The notes beneath the pieces are model-generated. The model did no database searches. It was not told the DNA's origin and saw only the letters and a program-made list of their open reading frames with translations. This document shows, piece by piece, positions 1 to 19,059 of a DNA stretch of 64,000 bases. The position numbers were made by a program, and so were the translations under genes. Location of the stretch: NCBI GenBank assembly GCA_003117195.1, contig BDSI01000004.1:1173290-1237289 (forward strand). Reading direction: 5' to 3'. The DNA is from Eudorina sp. 2006-703-Eu-15. Lineage: Eukaryota > Chlorophyta > Chlorophyceae > Chlamydomonadales > Volvocaceae. The number at the start of each line of letters is the position of its first letter. Positions within the stretch are counted from its first letter, which is position 1.

Positions 1-3000
1 TCGCGGGGGCTTTGGCGGAGATGGGCGCCAGAGCGGCAGCGAGGTTGCGGGGCGCAGGCTCGGAGCTGGCGGGTGCTGAGGCGGCCGCCTCCGAGGGGCC
101 GACGGCGTCCTTGGGGTCTGGGGCGATGTCGGACGATTTGGCCGCAGCCGATGGGCCGGTGGCACAGGATGTGGATGTGGCGGCCGCGCAGCGGCGGGAC
201 AGCAGAGGGGCACCTGGTGGCGCCTGGGAGCTTGGCAGCAGCAGGAGCACCGCCGTGTTCACAGCCTCCTTGTGCAGCATCCTCGGCAACATGGCAGAAC
301 GCACCGCCGCCACAGTCACGGAGCCGCCGGGCTTGATGGAGATGGAGACACAGCGCGCGCTGCAGGGCGCCCTCATCCGCAGCCAGGCGCTGGAGCACGT
401 TGTCCGCACCGCTTTGCTTGTACGGCATAACGTCAGGGCTCGGCGCAAGGCCTGGCAGACCGACGTCCTGGATGTGTGCGTCGATGCCTTGACGACCCAG
501 CTCTTTTCGCTGCTGGAAGGGAGCTTCTCGGGGCACAAGCCGCGGGCGGTGTTTTCCGATGTGCTGCTGTCGGGCCCGTGCGTGCAGTACTTCCTGCTGC
601 TGCACGCTGTCTCGCAGCTGTGTGCGGCCGACGGGGGCCCCGACTACGGGCTGCCGCCGGGCGCTCGGCTGCCGCCAATGGAGGCCGCGGACCGCGGCGG
701 CAGCCTCGAGCGTTACGCAGCTGCGGCCGCGGCCGGGGCCCAGCATGACGTCGCGCAGGCAGCGGCGGACACCGGGACCTGCGACCCGCGGCGCGATCGG
801 TTGCGGGGCGGTCGCCTCATGGCCAAAGTGATGACCGCGTCGTTCTCGTGGTGGACCTCGCACCGGGCTCGGCCCTGCTCCGACCGGGCGCTGCGGGCGG
901 TGTGCGAGAGGGCGGCGGCGGCAGCGCTCGCCAGCACCACCGCCGCCGCCGCGCGCTCCTCCCCGCCGGATCCGGATCCGGCATCCGCGGGCGGGAACGG
1001 CGGCAGCAGCGGCGTAGGGACTCGTGCAGCGCCCCCGTGCTTTGCGGCCGCCGACGCGGTGCCCTTGGCCCTGACCTCCCTGGAGTGTGCGGTGACGCTT
1101 GTGCTCAAGGGCTCCGCCGGCAGCCTCCGCCGCCTGTGGGCGCCTGTCGTACAGGCGGTCACGCCGCATCACTGGCCACACCGACGGGGACTCAGCTGTA
1201 CGTCCGGACGCGGCCTTTGCAGCTGCTGGTGATGCTGCCCCTGCCACCCGTACAACCAGGTACGACGGGCGGGCTTGTGCGTGGTGCCCGCGTCTGTGTC
1301 CGTGTGCTCGCTGCTCTAGGGTTCGGCTGGGCTGTATGCGATATTGACCTATCCCGGGGGCGATTGCTTGCTCGGGGGCGGTCATGGTGACCTGACGGTT
1401 GGTGGTTGACGCTCTGCGGATTCCGAGTTCCCTGGACTTGCTTGCACAAACCGGGGTTTACCTTGTCCTTGAACAGCACGCGACAGCAAGGTCCCCCGCG
1501 CTGCCCGGGCTCGGGGCCCTAGGCTCCTTACCTATGTCACCGTTTGTTTGATGAACACGACGACGGTCGCTCATCACCTCAACGTTTATCCTTACCTTTG
1601 CCCGCCCGCGCCGCTGCAACACCGCCTCGCCCCGCCCAGGCGCGCGCCCCTGTCCTGACCTGGCCCCGGTCCTGGCAGCCGGCTACGCGGCCGCCCTGGA
1701 GCGGACCATCGGCTGCGAGATCCAGCAGGCCATGAGCGCCGCCTGTCCCAACGTCAACGCCCGTGCGCTGATTGAGAAGCTGGCGTCCCTCTCGCGACTG
1801 CTGGAGTTCGGGCCGGGGCTGGTCAACCTCCTGGCACACGAGGAGCTCCAGACCGCGGTGTCGCTGATGGCGAACTTGGTCAAGGCGCTGAATATGTCGT
1901 ACTCCATGGCGGTGGCAAGTGGAGCCGAGATGCAGATTGAGGACGAGACCCGGTGCGAGTTGGCCGCGGCGGTGTTGAAGGCGCTCGGCCGGATGCTGGC
2001 GGCGATGTCGGTTATGATCACAAGCCAGGTGCCCCGCTGCGAAGCCAGCTGGGTGGCACATCCCGCTGGGGTTCCGGCAGATGCTTCTTCAAGGGGGACC
2101 GCTCCGGGCCTTGCAGCAGTACCAACGGCAGCCCTGGCAGCCGTGGCTGTTGAAGATTCTTCTGGCTGCGCTGGGGCGGGTCCGGGCGACCGCAGCGAAC
2201 CCGCTGCTGGAGATGACGTGGGCGCCCGCGGTGAGGCGGCCACCGGCGGCAACAGCGGAAGGGACGCGGGCCTCAGCCTTGGCAGCGGTGCCGCGGACAG
2301 CAGCCGGAGTGGCAGCAGCGGAGGCGGTGCAAACCGCGGTGACGGCAGTGTTGGAGCGGGCAGCCTCGGTGGTGGTGGTGGTGGTGGTGGTGGTGGTGGT
2401 GATAGTGGCGGCGGCCCGGGGCGACCTGTCCCAATCGGACCCGAGCGCCAGCTGCTCCTGCTGGCCGCGATCTTCCTGAAGATCTGGCTGCCGTCATTGC
2501 AATCTTTTCTTTACAATTTAGCAGAAACATGGGAGGCGATCAAGGGGTTGGAGCTGCTGGAGTTGCTCTCTTCGTACGCCGCCGCCATGTCCTGCATCAC
2601 CCTGGCGATGCAAGCCTACCTGTCCTGCCGGGAGGCTGCGGCGGAGCAGCGGCAGTCGGCGACGACCGATCCGGAGCAGCGTGATGGCGCCGGCGACAGC
2701 GGTGGGGGTAGCGCCGAATCCGCAAACGTGCACGACCACGTTGGCGCCTGGGAAGCCCTACTGCGGGGACCGTTCAACGTCACGAGCACAGTGGCGCAGG
2801 CAGCATGTTTTTTGGGCGTCCCCGAACAATTCTCAAATTCCGTGCCGTACAGGCTGCTACTGGAATCTGTCGTCGTCGCCATGCAGCACGTGGCGGTGGC
2901 GTTTCCTGGAGAGGTGAGCCGCGAAGTGCTGTTTGCGAAGTCCTCCTCGGCCGCTTCGCTCGTGGAGCTCGTGATACGGGCCTGCCAGCGACACAAGTTG

Positions 3001-3339
3001 GATGAGGTGGACACCCGTGTCGCGCACTTGATAGAGCTCGTGTCGGCGTTGCGGGATGGCGGCGGCGATCCCGGGCCAGAGGACGTCCTGAGGCTGCGCG
3101 GCAACGAGAACAGGGGGCTGGCGGCCGTGACGGCGATGCTGCCGCCGCCCACCGTGGTGGACGAGACCATGTGGCAGTCGCGGGTGTGCGGGAACCCGCT
3201 GTGTCTCTTCATGACACGCAACGGCGCGGAGGATGTGCCATTGCCGTGTGCAGGTAAGGGACCGCTGCCGAAGTGCCGTAGATGCGACCGGGCCGACAGG
3301 GCAGCAGCAGCCGGTGAACGGCATGACAGCAGCCGGTGA
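1..3339 (+). CDS. MYND-finger-like protein, 5' end outside window, probable frameshift
   Basis: The reading frame is open at the left edge, so the gene is 5'-partial. Likely exons are 1-1091 (or to 1148), 1196-1259, 1679-2368 and 2452-3252 or on to the stop at 3337-3339. Phases agree at the 1259/1679 junction, giving ..VQP-AGYAAALER. The protein is long, helical and Ala/Leu-rich. It ends with CGNPLC followed by PLPKCRRC, resembling the first two Cys pairs of a MYND zinc finger in the large MYND family of volvocine algae. The later Cys/His ligands are not seen, so the finger is truncated or continues in an unfound exon (a donor GTAAGG lies at 3253). Around 2032-2035 the best protein-like frame shifts by one base at a CCCC run. 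Frame 2 (GWHIPLGFRQMLLQGGPL..) continues to 2368, and an 83-bp intron holding a GGT microsatellite would restore frame. An unshifted frame is also open but gives low-complexity protein. Family call is tentative. Confidence 0.5.
2369..2451 (+). other. Proposed 83-bp intron with (GGT)n microsatellite
   Basis: The sequence starts GTGGTGG after TCG and ends GAGCGCCAG before CTGCTCCTG. It contains about ten GGT units. Splicing it joins the helical frame upstream to the LLLLAAIFLKIWLPSLQ frame downstream with matching phase. If it is retained, the protein carries a poly-Gly or poly-Val run depending on frame. Confidence 0.4.
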
Positions 3340-3385
3340 AGGGCAGGATAGCAGCGGTTGAAGGGCAGGACAGCAGCCGGTGCAG
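3297..3385 (+). repeat. Degenerate ~20-nt tandem repeat at 3' end of MYND-like gene
   Basis: Four imperfect units built on GACAGCAGCCGGTGAA run through the putative stop codon. They may have replaced or interrupted the end of the zinc-finger coding region. Confidence 0.6.
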
Positions 3386-4280
3386 AAAGACATGCATGTC
3401 TGACGGTTCTCCTCTGGACGCCCTGGTAAGTTCTTGGCACTGGACACCGGGGCCAGCGAGCCACGAGGACCCGGCAACGTTCCAATGAGGCTGCCTCAGC
3501 AGGATGTGCCTTGGCGTCCTGTGCCGTGGCGCCAAGGCCATGACGACGCGGCGTGCGCAAGTTCGGTACGACGGTGGATCTGCGCTTCGCGCCATCCGTC
3601 AAGTGTCTGGTATGGAGGCAGGAGTGGATTGGTGGGGTTTGGGGTGACGGGCTGCAAGAGAGTTCACGGGTTCGCCCAGTTAGGGCTCCCGAGACGGGGT
3701 TGGAGCTCAGTGGGCCCTTTCCACCCTTTCTTGAAAGTGGCGGGGGGAGTCCTGCGATGTGCGGGACCTGCTCCTGAAGAAGGATGAGGCGCGGGTTCCC
3801 CGCCCTCTGTCTGTTTATCGTCGGGCTCTCCGAACCGGGGTTCAAGTTGGGGACCGGGCCTACCCTCAGATTGGGGTGGAGGTTGGGCTCCCGTTGGCAT
3901 TTTGGTGTTTTGGCCAAGTTATTTCTTATGATGCGGGTTACCCCACTAGCGGTCGCTGGGCAGTGTCACGAGCCAGGCGTGGGCCTTCCAAGACCTCGAG
4001 AGGGTGCTGCGTTGGGTGCCTCAGAGGTGGTGGTAGCTGGGTAATGGGGTGCCTGTGTGGGCGACCTCCCCTGTGCTTGGCTTTATCCACTTCTGGGGAT
4101 TATGCCCGATGCTGTGCCTATCCCTTTGGTAGTGTTGCCCCGCTGCGCGCCTCTGCTTGCTTCGGTGTCTGACTGGTTGGGGTTATGGCCCGGTGTGTTT
4201 TCTTTGGGTGCGGCGTTGTGGTGTGGAGGTGACCTGCCGCCTTGGCGGTGGGGCCTACTGGGGCTTGCTCTGGTATACAC

Positions 4281-4310
4281 CGATGATCCCGTTGGGGTCC
4301 GCTGTAACAT
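4281..4310 (+). repeat. Copy 1 of dispersed GGGGTCCGCTGTAACAT element
   Basis: The sequence CCGATGATCCCGTTGGGGTCCGCTGTAACAT matches, with changes, elements at 15217, 34007, 49395 and reverse copies at 26215, 27978 and 50699. It carries the only TGTAA within 1 kb downstream of the MYND-like gene. Confidence 0.6.
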
Positions 4311-5198
4311 TCATTCATTCAAAGAGAGGTGATGCGGGAGAGGCGATGCAGGTCTTTTGTGGTGGTGTGCGAGGTGCTGGGGTGCTGCCGCAGGACACCC
4401 TGAGCATTGACGGCCTGAGGAGCTGCCGGCGCGGCCATTACGGTTGGAGTGAAGAGTAGAGGCGCGGCCCCGCATCCAGATGCATCTTGGGTTTCGGTCT
4501 CCATAGGATGGTGCAGCTAGGGAGGGGGCTGTGGTCGTGGGTACGGTGGCAACCTAACCTCCGGGCAACGGACACGGAACGGCCATAAAAGCAGGGTCAT
4601 CAGCGACATCTGCCAGAGACGCCAGAGCTTTCGAAATAGATCGCTACGTGACACAGAGATTGAGTCACTGCCGTACTCGAACGGCGCGCCGTACCTGCCT
4701 GTGTCGGGGGTCCGTGTTGCGGTGCTGGCGTAGTACTGCAGGGGAAATCAACGCACGGTCCTGCTGCGTGGGTATGTGAACGTGGGGAATTGTCGTATCT
4801 TCCGGTGCTGTGACAGCACCTGGCGATAAACCTTACACGGTCGGAGCATATATGATGATTGTTGGCGTCGGTGGATTGTGTCTTTTGCCCTTCTACGGTA
4901 GCTGCAATAGCTAGCTGCACACTTGGATGGGGATCGACCAGACGAGGTGACGGCGCCTCTAGCCCTCAGCGACCCCCGCCAGAGGCTCCATGCCGGGCAT
5001 ACATGCCTGTCCGGCCATCCCAAGGCGAAGCTGCCTGTCGGAACACTCATTGTGATGGCAGGTAGGGACGCACGGACCTTGGAGGGATCATCAGCAGTGA
5101 GATGGGAATGGCGTGCGCGAGCACGATAAAGAAGACATGCGGTGCACTGTATGTACGGCATGATGCCATGGCAAGAACTTTCTCCGATTACGAGTTTG

Positions 5199-5280
5199 TT
5201 TTCACGTGTAGGAACAAGATAAGAGCGGGACACTTCATGTTTTCACGTGTAGGAACAAGATAAGAGCGGGACACTTCATG
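5199..5280 (+). repeat. Perfect 41-bp tandem duplication
   Basis: Two identical adjacent 41-nt units, 5199-5239 and 5240-5280, each beginning TTTTCACGTGTAGG and ending GGGACACTTCATG. The identity of the units suggests a recent slippage event or an assembly duplication. Confidence 0.95.
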
Positions 5281-7955
5281 TATGTGTGTGTGAAGCGGTT
5301 CTTGAACCAAGCCGGAGCCCCTTCACGCGGGGCCATGTATGTATGGCCCCCGGCGGCCCCTCGGGGCCCCCAGGGGCCCTCAGGGCCGCCGCCCCAAGGG
5401 CCCTCTGCTGATCCCATGGCGTGGCGTACATCCCACCCAGCCTGCTGCTGCCTCGTCCTTCGTTCAGCCTTTCTGGCAGCGTGACCGTTCATGCCATTGA
5501 GAGTAGTTTGAGACAAACAAAACTGTTGCTGCGCTCTTGTAGCACATGATGCCATGCTATCACCGGCGGTAGGCAGGTCTAGAGGACGGTGGGGCGGCTG
5601 GGTACAGTCTGTATTGGCACCGGCGGTGCGGGTGGCGGTGATGGTCGGTCTTCGTGATGAGTGGGTGGCTGTATGTGTTAATTGTGTTCGGAGCGCGGGG
5701 TCGGGCACCGAGCATAAACCCCGAAAAACAGGCTATCCTATCTATCCACGCGTGTCCGTCATCAGAGTCAAGCAGTGCGGTCAACAAAGGGGTTGGCGTC
5801 CACTGCCGTACCGTATCTTAATCCTTTCAAGAGCAAGCGTCGTATCCAGTAGGCAAGAGTCTGCGTGTGATAGAGGAACGATGACGCCGACCAGTCTACC
5901 GTGGTAAGATGTAATTCATACAGCCTGCATAGCTAGGTATACGGATAGTGCGATAGATAGTGAAAAGATCGTCTGGACAAGCCGGTATGTACCGTAAGTG
6001 ATGAGACCCCCAGTGGCGGGCCCCCGCCGACCAAGCAACGGGCGGGGCATGACGCACGAGGCACCCGCTCCCGGCACCCGGACGCATCACGCACGGCGGG
6101 GCACAACGCCGCCGCGGAAGACGGCGGCGAGGAATAAACCCATCCGCCGCCGACACGAGCACCCAAGCACGTGCACGGCGCGGTACGCACCAAGCACCTA
6201 CCAGACACTGAGGAAAGAACAAATAAACGCTCGCGCGGCACATCCAGAGCGAGCGCACTGAATGACAAGCAAGCAATATGGCTGAACACGGCGACGGAAC
6301 AGGCCACAAACAGACAGAAGGCACCCCAAAAGACTACCAGCCGTCACCGCCCCGGTGTTTCCTTATGCTTGAACCACTCACACACCCCGGCACCACCGAC
6401 CTCACGCCGCCCCCGTGCTCGAGGTCTTGCTAACGTGCGTGGGCGCCCACGCCTGCCACACACATACATGCCCACGTGACGACATACAGATGCCTGGCAG
6501 CAGCCCGCTGCGTGACCCAGATAGAGATAGAGGTAGAGATATGTAGATAGATACCCTTGCTTGCTTCACGAACCGAGCGGCCCTCCGAGGTAAGCGCCCA
6601 GCTCGCCTCCATCCAGAAGGCGGGATTCCAGATGGGGGGATAATAAGCCACCGATTTAGCTGCTGGCTGGCCGACTTAGCTAGAGCGCACCGCCAGTCAT
6701 CCTCACCGAACATATGATACATACACATACGTTCCGCAGTCTATCTGCTGGTAGGTGGCTGCTGCGCGCGCGCCACCAAGCAAAAACGGCGCGTCATCAG
6801 GAAAACAACCGCAAGCACACACATACACGCAACAGTAAATGTATGAACGAACCAATCAAGTCTTCTTGTATATATGTCAAACGCACGATGAACGCACGAT
6901 GCAGGTCAAGTGATGTGCATGCCGTATCCAAATGCGACTGACCAAATGCGCGTTGACAGTCGCATCCCCTATCTATCGATCTAAGAACACCGTACGTAGA
7001 CGCAATCCGTCCCCTGCTGCCCTCCGTCCAAATAAAAAATGCACGATATGTAATTGCGACATTCAGACCCGCTGCACAAACCACCCAACACAATAATTAA
7101 TAAGGCGTGCATACAGCGCCAGCAAGGCCTGAAAGGGCCTGCATGCACGTACGTAGCTAGATAGAAGTTGCACGAACCTAGCCATCTCGATGCAATCCTT
7201 GGGGATCCCATCTACCGTCTACCTAGCTATGCTATCTGCTGGCAGCAAACATTCACCGACCCACGCACACCCGCAAAACAAGCACACCAGCAAAGAAGGC
7301 GTGTACGGACGGACCTCGTGCTCGGGTCCGCCGTAAATAAGTCAGACCTTGAGCGAGCCGTACAGATAGATCGATGCAGGTATGCGCCCATGCATCTCTC
7401 GGCGGTCATTACACTCGTTGCGTGCGGAGCCAGCAAACTAGCTAGCTAGCTATCTGCGATGCACTAGCCGTACATCAGCCGTACAACCTGTCTTGCTTAC
7501 TCGGTAGTTGCACAACTCACAACTAATAACACGCGCCGCGTACGCCGCGGGCACAACCAACCGCCGGATCCAAGGTGCGTGCATGCCAGCAGACGCGGAT
7601 CGATCGTAAGTATTAAGCGCTGACGGGGCCAGCCACCATCCAATTCACTTCGCAAATACGAAAGCTCATTTCATGTCCGAACAATAAGTAGTGACAGCAG
7701 GTTTAAAAGTCGCAAAGACGGGATACACTTCGCAGTCGTAACAACATCTATCGCACGCATACGGCAGGATTGCAGCAAGCTTTACTCGCCATCAGTCAAC
7801 CGAAAAGGCACGCCCGCCGAGCGCCGACCCACTTGGCGCCAGCAGCAGCAGGGATTCGAGATTCGATCATCCATCCAAAACGTCGTGAGGACCTCTCTGG
7901 CCGCGCAATCCTAAGGCCGGCATTGTTCTCATTGTTCTCATTTGCCCGTAATCGC

Positions 7956-7960
7956 TTACA
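7956..7960 (-). terminator. TGTAA poly(A) signal, kinase gene candidate
   Basis: TTACA on the + strand reads TGTAA on the - strand, about 930 nt downstream of the kinase stop. TGTAA is the usual signal of chlamydomonadalean algae. It is the nearest one found, and the implied 3' UTR is long. Confidence 0.35.
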
Positions 7961-8893
7961 CTGTTGACATCCCCCCGCCCCACTTATAGCCCACTACTCC
8001 CCTACCTGGCCACACGCCGCCCGAATTCTCATTCGCCAACGCCCCCGCCAGCAGTGAACGGCAACCCTTACTTCTCCTCAACGAAAATCAACCAAGCAAC
8101 TAACAAACGGAGAACAAATTGACGTCGTCACGAGCAACACAGCAGCTGCAGGTTGTCAAGCAAACACGCACCCATCCACACCCACACACCTGCTGCATCA
8201 GCGACGCAAGCAACGACCAGCCCAGCAGCCCTAACCACCAATCAACCGCCAACAGACGCAGTTACGTCATACCCAACACTGCCCTGCTGAAGGTCAAGAT
8301 AGATGCAGGCCTCCAGCACCTTTTTCATCACGCAACGAACAAACCCTAGAGCTCGCACATATTACCTCGAACACCTAGATAGCTAGCTACCTCGAATACA
8401 TCAATCTCTCAATCCTCAACAATTTAACATCCGGAACAGGTCAGACATAAAGCCGCAGCCTCACGTACGCCGCGGGGCCTTATTGTTTGACCAGCAGCAT
8501 GCACGTAGGGCCCCTCTATCTGAATGTCAACAGAATACCGATTACGATTTCTGCAAAACCGCAAAACCAATGCCATACCATTCAAGCGACACCAATAACA
8601 CGCACCGACCGACCGGTCATCCATTTGCGTTCGGGGCTCATTATTGTTCGCTCCAAGCGGCGGCTGGCTGGCTGGCCGGCTGCTGGACGGAATCATGGCT
8701 ACACATGCCCGTCGCCCCGAAAGGTAGGTTCATTGCATGACGTGCCGTGTAGCTCCGTCGTCCCGCCGTACGTTCATCCGCGCGCCTCATCATCATTCCG
8801 CCGTACGTTGCTTTCCGCCGTACGTTGACCGACCATCCTCGGGACGAAAATGCCGGCGTTGTTATAACTACTTGCTGACAAACCATGCATCAT

Positions 8894-16303
<7,410 letters not shown>

Positions 16304-19059
16304 TGTCTGCGCTGTATGCCTACGTAAGCAGCGATCCCCAGTCTACAAGAGAGACCAAATCGTCAAAACTTTGTATGTTGGGAAGCAGCAATGTGGATAC
16401 TAATAATGCATGCATGTAACAACCAACAAATGTGCAGTATGCTATGATTGAAAGGAAAATTAGCGCGGCTTGCGTTTTGTGCAAGACTCCATGTCGTATT
16501 CTTGAGGCCCAAAAAGAAGACCTTTAAGGCCCGTAATTAAATATAAGATTAACTGCTCAGACGGTGTGCTTCAACCTTAAGATTGGGTTTCCCAACTGCA
16601 AAAAATAGTAAGAGATTGTTCATATGGGGCCCATGGGCGGCGCGTGAGTGTTTTCCTGACTCAGGTGAAAACGCGATAGCCGACTGACAGATTTTTAGCA
16701 AGGTTAACAAAATAATATTTTCTTTTGCAACGCAGAAATGAACATGCGTTTCCCATTATTCCTTTCCCGTCTCACTGTGCCCCGGAAGACGTTCTACCGT
16801 ACACGGGCGGGACGGTAGAACGGGTATTGTGAGGCCGCTGAAGGATATGCTTACGATGCTCTGCTTCATGGAAGCGCGCTCATATCATTCTGTACAGCGC
16901 CGTCTCCAACAAGTGACGCATGCGGAACTATGGACGTTCATGTGGCGACCCTGGTGTTCAACATGGCCAAGCAGCTGCTGTATTACGTGTGTTTAAGCAT
17001 ATGTCCTGCATCGACTTTTTTCTTATTCCTATCAGACCTCAAGGGTATGTAAGTATATCACAAGGGTATCTGTCTTTCGTGACGGGCATCTAACTTTGCT
17101 GATGTGGAAGGCCATTATTTTCCCATGTTTCCTACATCGCGGCGGTGCCATAATGGTGATATTCTTCTTGCTACGACCATGAACGACATGCTTCGTCAGC
17201 AAAACCGGTCAATGCAGGATTTCAGAGACATCGCCCTCCGGGATCGTGTGTATATTGTTTCAGGAACTAGCATGAACGTTTTAATTGTCGTTATGATTTA
17301 CTTACTAGTCTGCTGACACGCATTTGCCGTATCATTTTCGAGCCATATCCTAACAAATACAATCCGACATCAAGTAATCTAAATTATTTTCGCGACTGGT
17401 ATCGCGGGCGACGGTGCCGCGCGTATCTATCGACAATCACGGCAGAGGAAGGCGGTCGGTTCGGGAGTTAGGAAGTAGCAAAGTGGACGACGGCAGCTAG
17501 TTGTAATGCCGTCACAGGACTCCTGCAAAAATCTGTCATAAAAGCCGCGCAATTGGTGGTAAGGCCCTGTAAGGCTGCCAAGACCTACCGTACCCAAAGG
17601 GCACCATACAGGGCCGATCCTGGTGGACGAGGGATGACGACAGGTCACTGCTACCACCGGGAGCAGGCACAAGCAGGCCACCTGAATCTTCACTCCCAAG
17701 ACTGAAGATCTAAACGAATTGGGCGCCGCGAATCGAAACGCGGGCAGGGGCAGGGGTGACCGTGTACGTGACATCGCTCTGCAGGGCATACCCGTGACGT
17801 GCAACCGGACATACCCAGATAACCCCCATCGCAGCCACTCTTGCATGCACTCAGGACGCGGCGCGAGACACTGCGTGCACGGCAGCTGCAGTGTCAAAGC
17901 AGGGATATGGCCACCCAGCGCCACTGCTCGTCCATGAATCTGCGCCCTCCTGCAGTCCAGGGGGCAGGGCCCCTCAGCACAACCGAGACGTTCCGTAAGA
18001 AACCCAATTCTGCAGTGCGCCGCACACGCGCACACCCATCCACCCACACAAAATACGAATACCGGTAGATCGCCAGCATCCCCCCATACGCCGGGCCCCG
18101 AAAACTGGCTGGGGAGTCCGGACGGGTCTCGTGGCCGCACGCTGAAGGAACAGACACGTGAGTCCTGACCTGAAACAACACAGACAAGACACCAACACCC
18201 TGTAAACATGTTGTAAGACTTGGCCGCGAGGGACACCTTCCGCCGCCCAGCGATCACCACGTCACCTAGGCCGCCGTGGACCTGGCCGGACGTGGCGGCT
18301 GGTTGGTTCCCCCGCGCGCGACAAGAGGGGCACAAACACATCCCTGCTCTTCACACCATGACCCATGCAGCATAACTGCACTCACGCTCTGCGAGCCGTC
18401 CCACCTTTTCGTTATGTACGGCATCCTACGTACGACATCCGCCCGCGGCTCAACTTCAAGACGCAATCACGGCGACGTTCAGCCCCGTCCGGCGAGGCGC
18501 GCGCGGACCCGCCCTACGTCCTACGTCCTGCGCGACTTATCCACATCAACAACGACGTTGCAGCAACAGCATCCGCTGCAGCGCGATGCGCACCCCCGCA
18601 CGCTCACAGCCGTCCGTGCGGTGAGACGTACACATGTGGGCCGGAGTGGATACGGGTCCTGTGTACGGTCGCTGTGAGTGCGAACCCACGGAGCCCTCGA
18701 CAGGTCCACAATCTGTGTACTGTCGAAAGCTTCGACAGCAACCGACCCCTCGGACCCGAACCCCTCAGCCCACACTCTCCCCCGTCTGTCGTTGCGCGAA
18801 CAACCCCGGTGCGGTTGCAGCTGAGCCGCTGCGCCCAGAGCCAGGGCTGCCCCGCCACCCGACAAGCCGCTGCTCGCGCATTATCCGAACGCCCAATGCC
18901 GTACCATTGACCGTACGGTTGACCCCGCAGGCGCAGAGTCCACGTGTACACGTCGCCCCATAGTACCACCCCCGCCCCCATTGGCATTGGGCGGCCCTGC
19001 TCGCAACCGCCATCGCCTTCGATTTGCTCCCGCGTTCGGCCGCCTGCCTCCGTGAGCTC
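16304..19059. other. Unexplained interval upstream of kinase and downstream of SULP
   Basis: The first kilobase is AT-richer than its surroundings and should contain the kinase promoter. It holds a perfect 10-bp inverted repeat (16791-16821) and a short open stretch at 17104-17316 ending in a hydrophobic MNVLIVVMIYLLVC tail. The right half is GC-rich, with a 304-codon reverse-strand open stretch (18341-17427) of unconvincing composition, and should include the SULP 3' UTR. No gene could be established. Confidence 0.5.
16791..16821. repeat. Perfect 10-bp inverted repeat (hairpin)
   Basis: GTTCTACCGT at 16791-16800 and ACGGTAGAAC at 16812-16821 are separated by an 11-nt loop. It lies about 490 bp upstream of the kinase start. 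Confidence 0.9.

Larger units (their letters stand above)
3340..8893. other. Noncoding interval between MYND-like gene and kinase 3' end
   Basis: No reading frame here has a believable protein composition with splice sites. The interval holds the probable 3' UTR of the MYND-like gene (TGTAA at 4303-4307), a 41-nt tandem duplication (5199-5280), AT-richer DNA with repeated CTAGCTAG/GATAGATAG words, and the kinase 3' flank with a reverse-strand TGTAA at 7960-7956. Three copies of TTCCGCCGTACGTT-like sequence occur at about 8760-8828. Confidence 0.6.

Noticed and set aside
2616..3917. 433-codon reverse open stretch opposite the MYND-like gene
   Set aside because: It is the antisense shadow of the + strand exon 2452-3252, whose translation is clearly more protein-like.
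17427..18341. 304-codon open stretch on the - strand downstream of SULP
   Set aside because: Its composition (many Cys, Trp and Arg in no pattern) and lack of splice or start context look like a chance open frame in GC-rich DNA. It is more likely SULP 3' flank.
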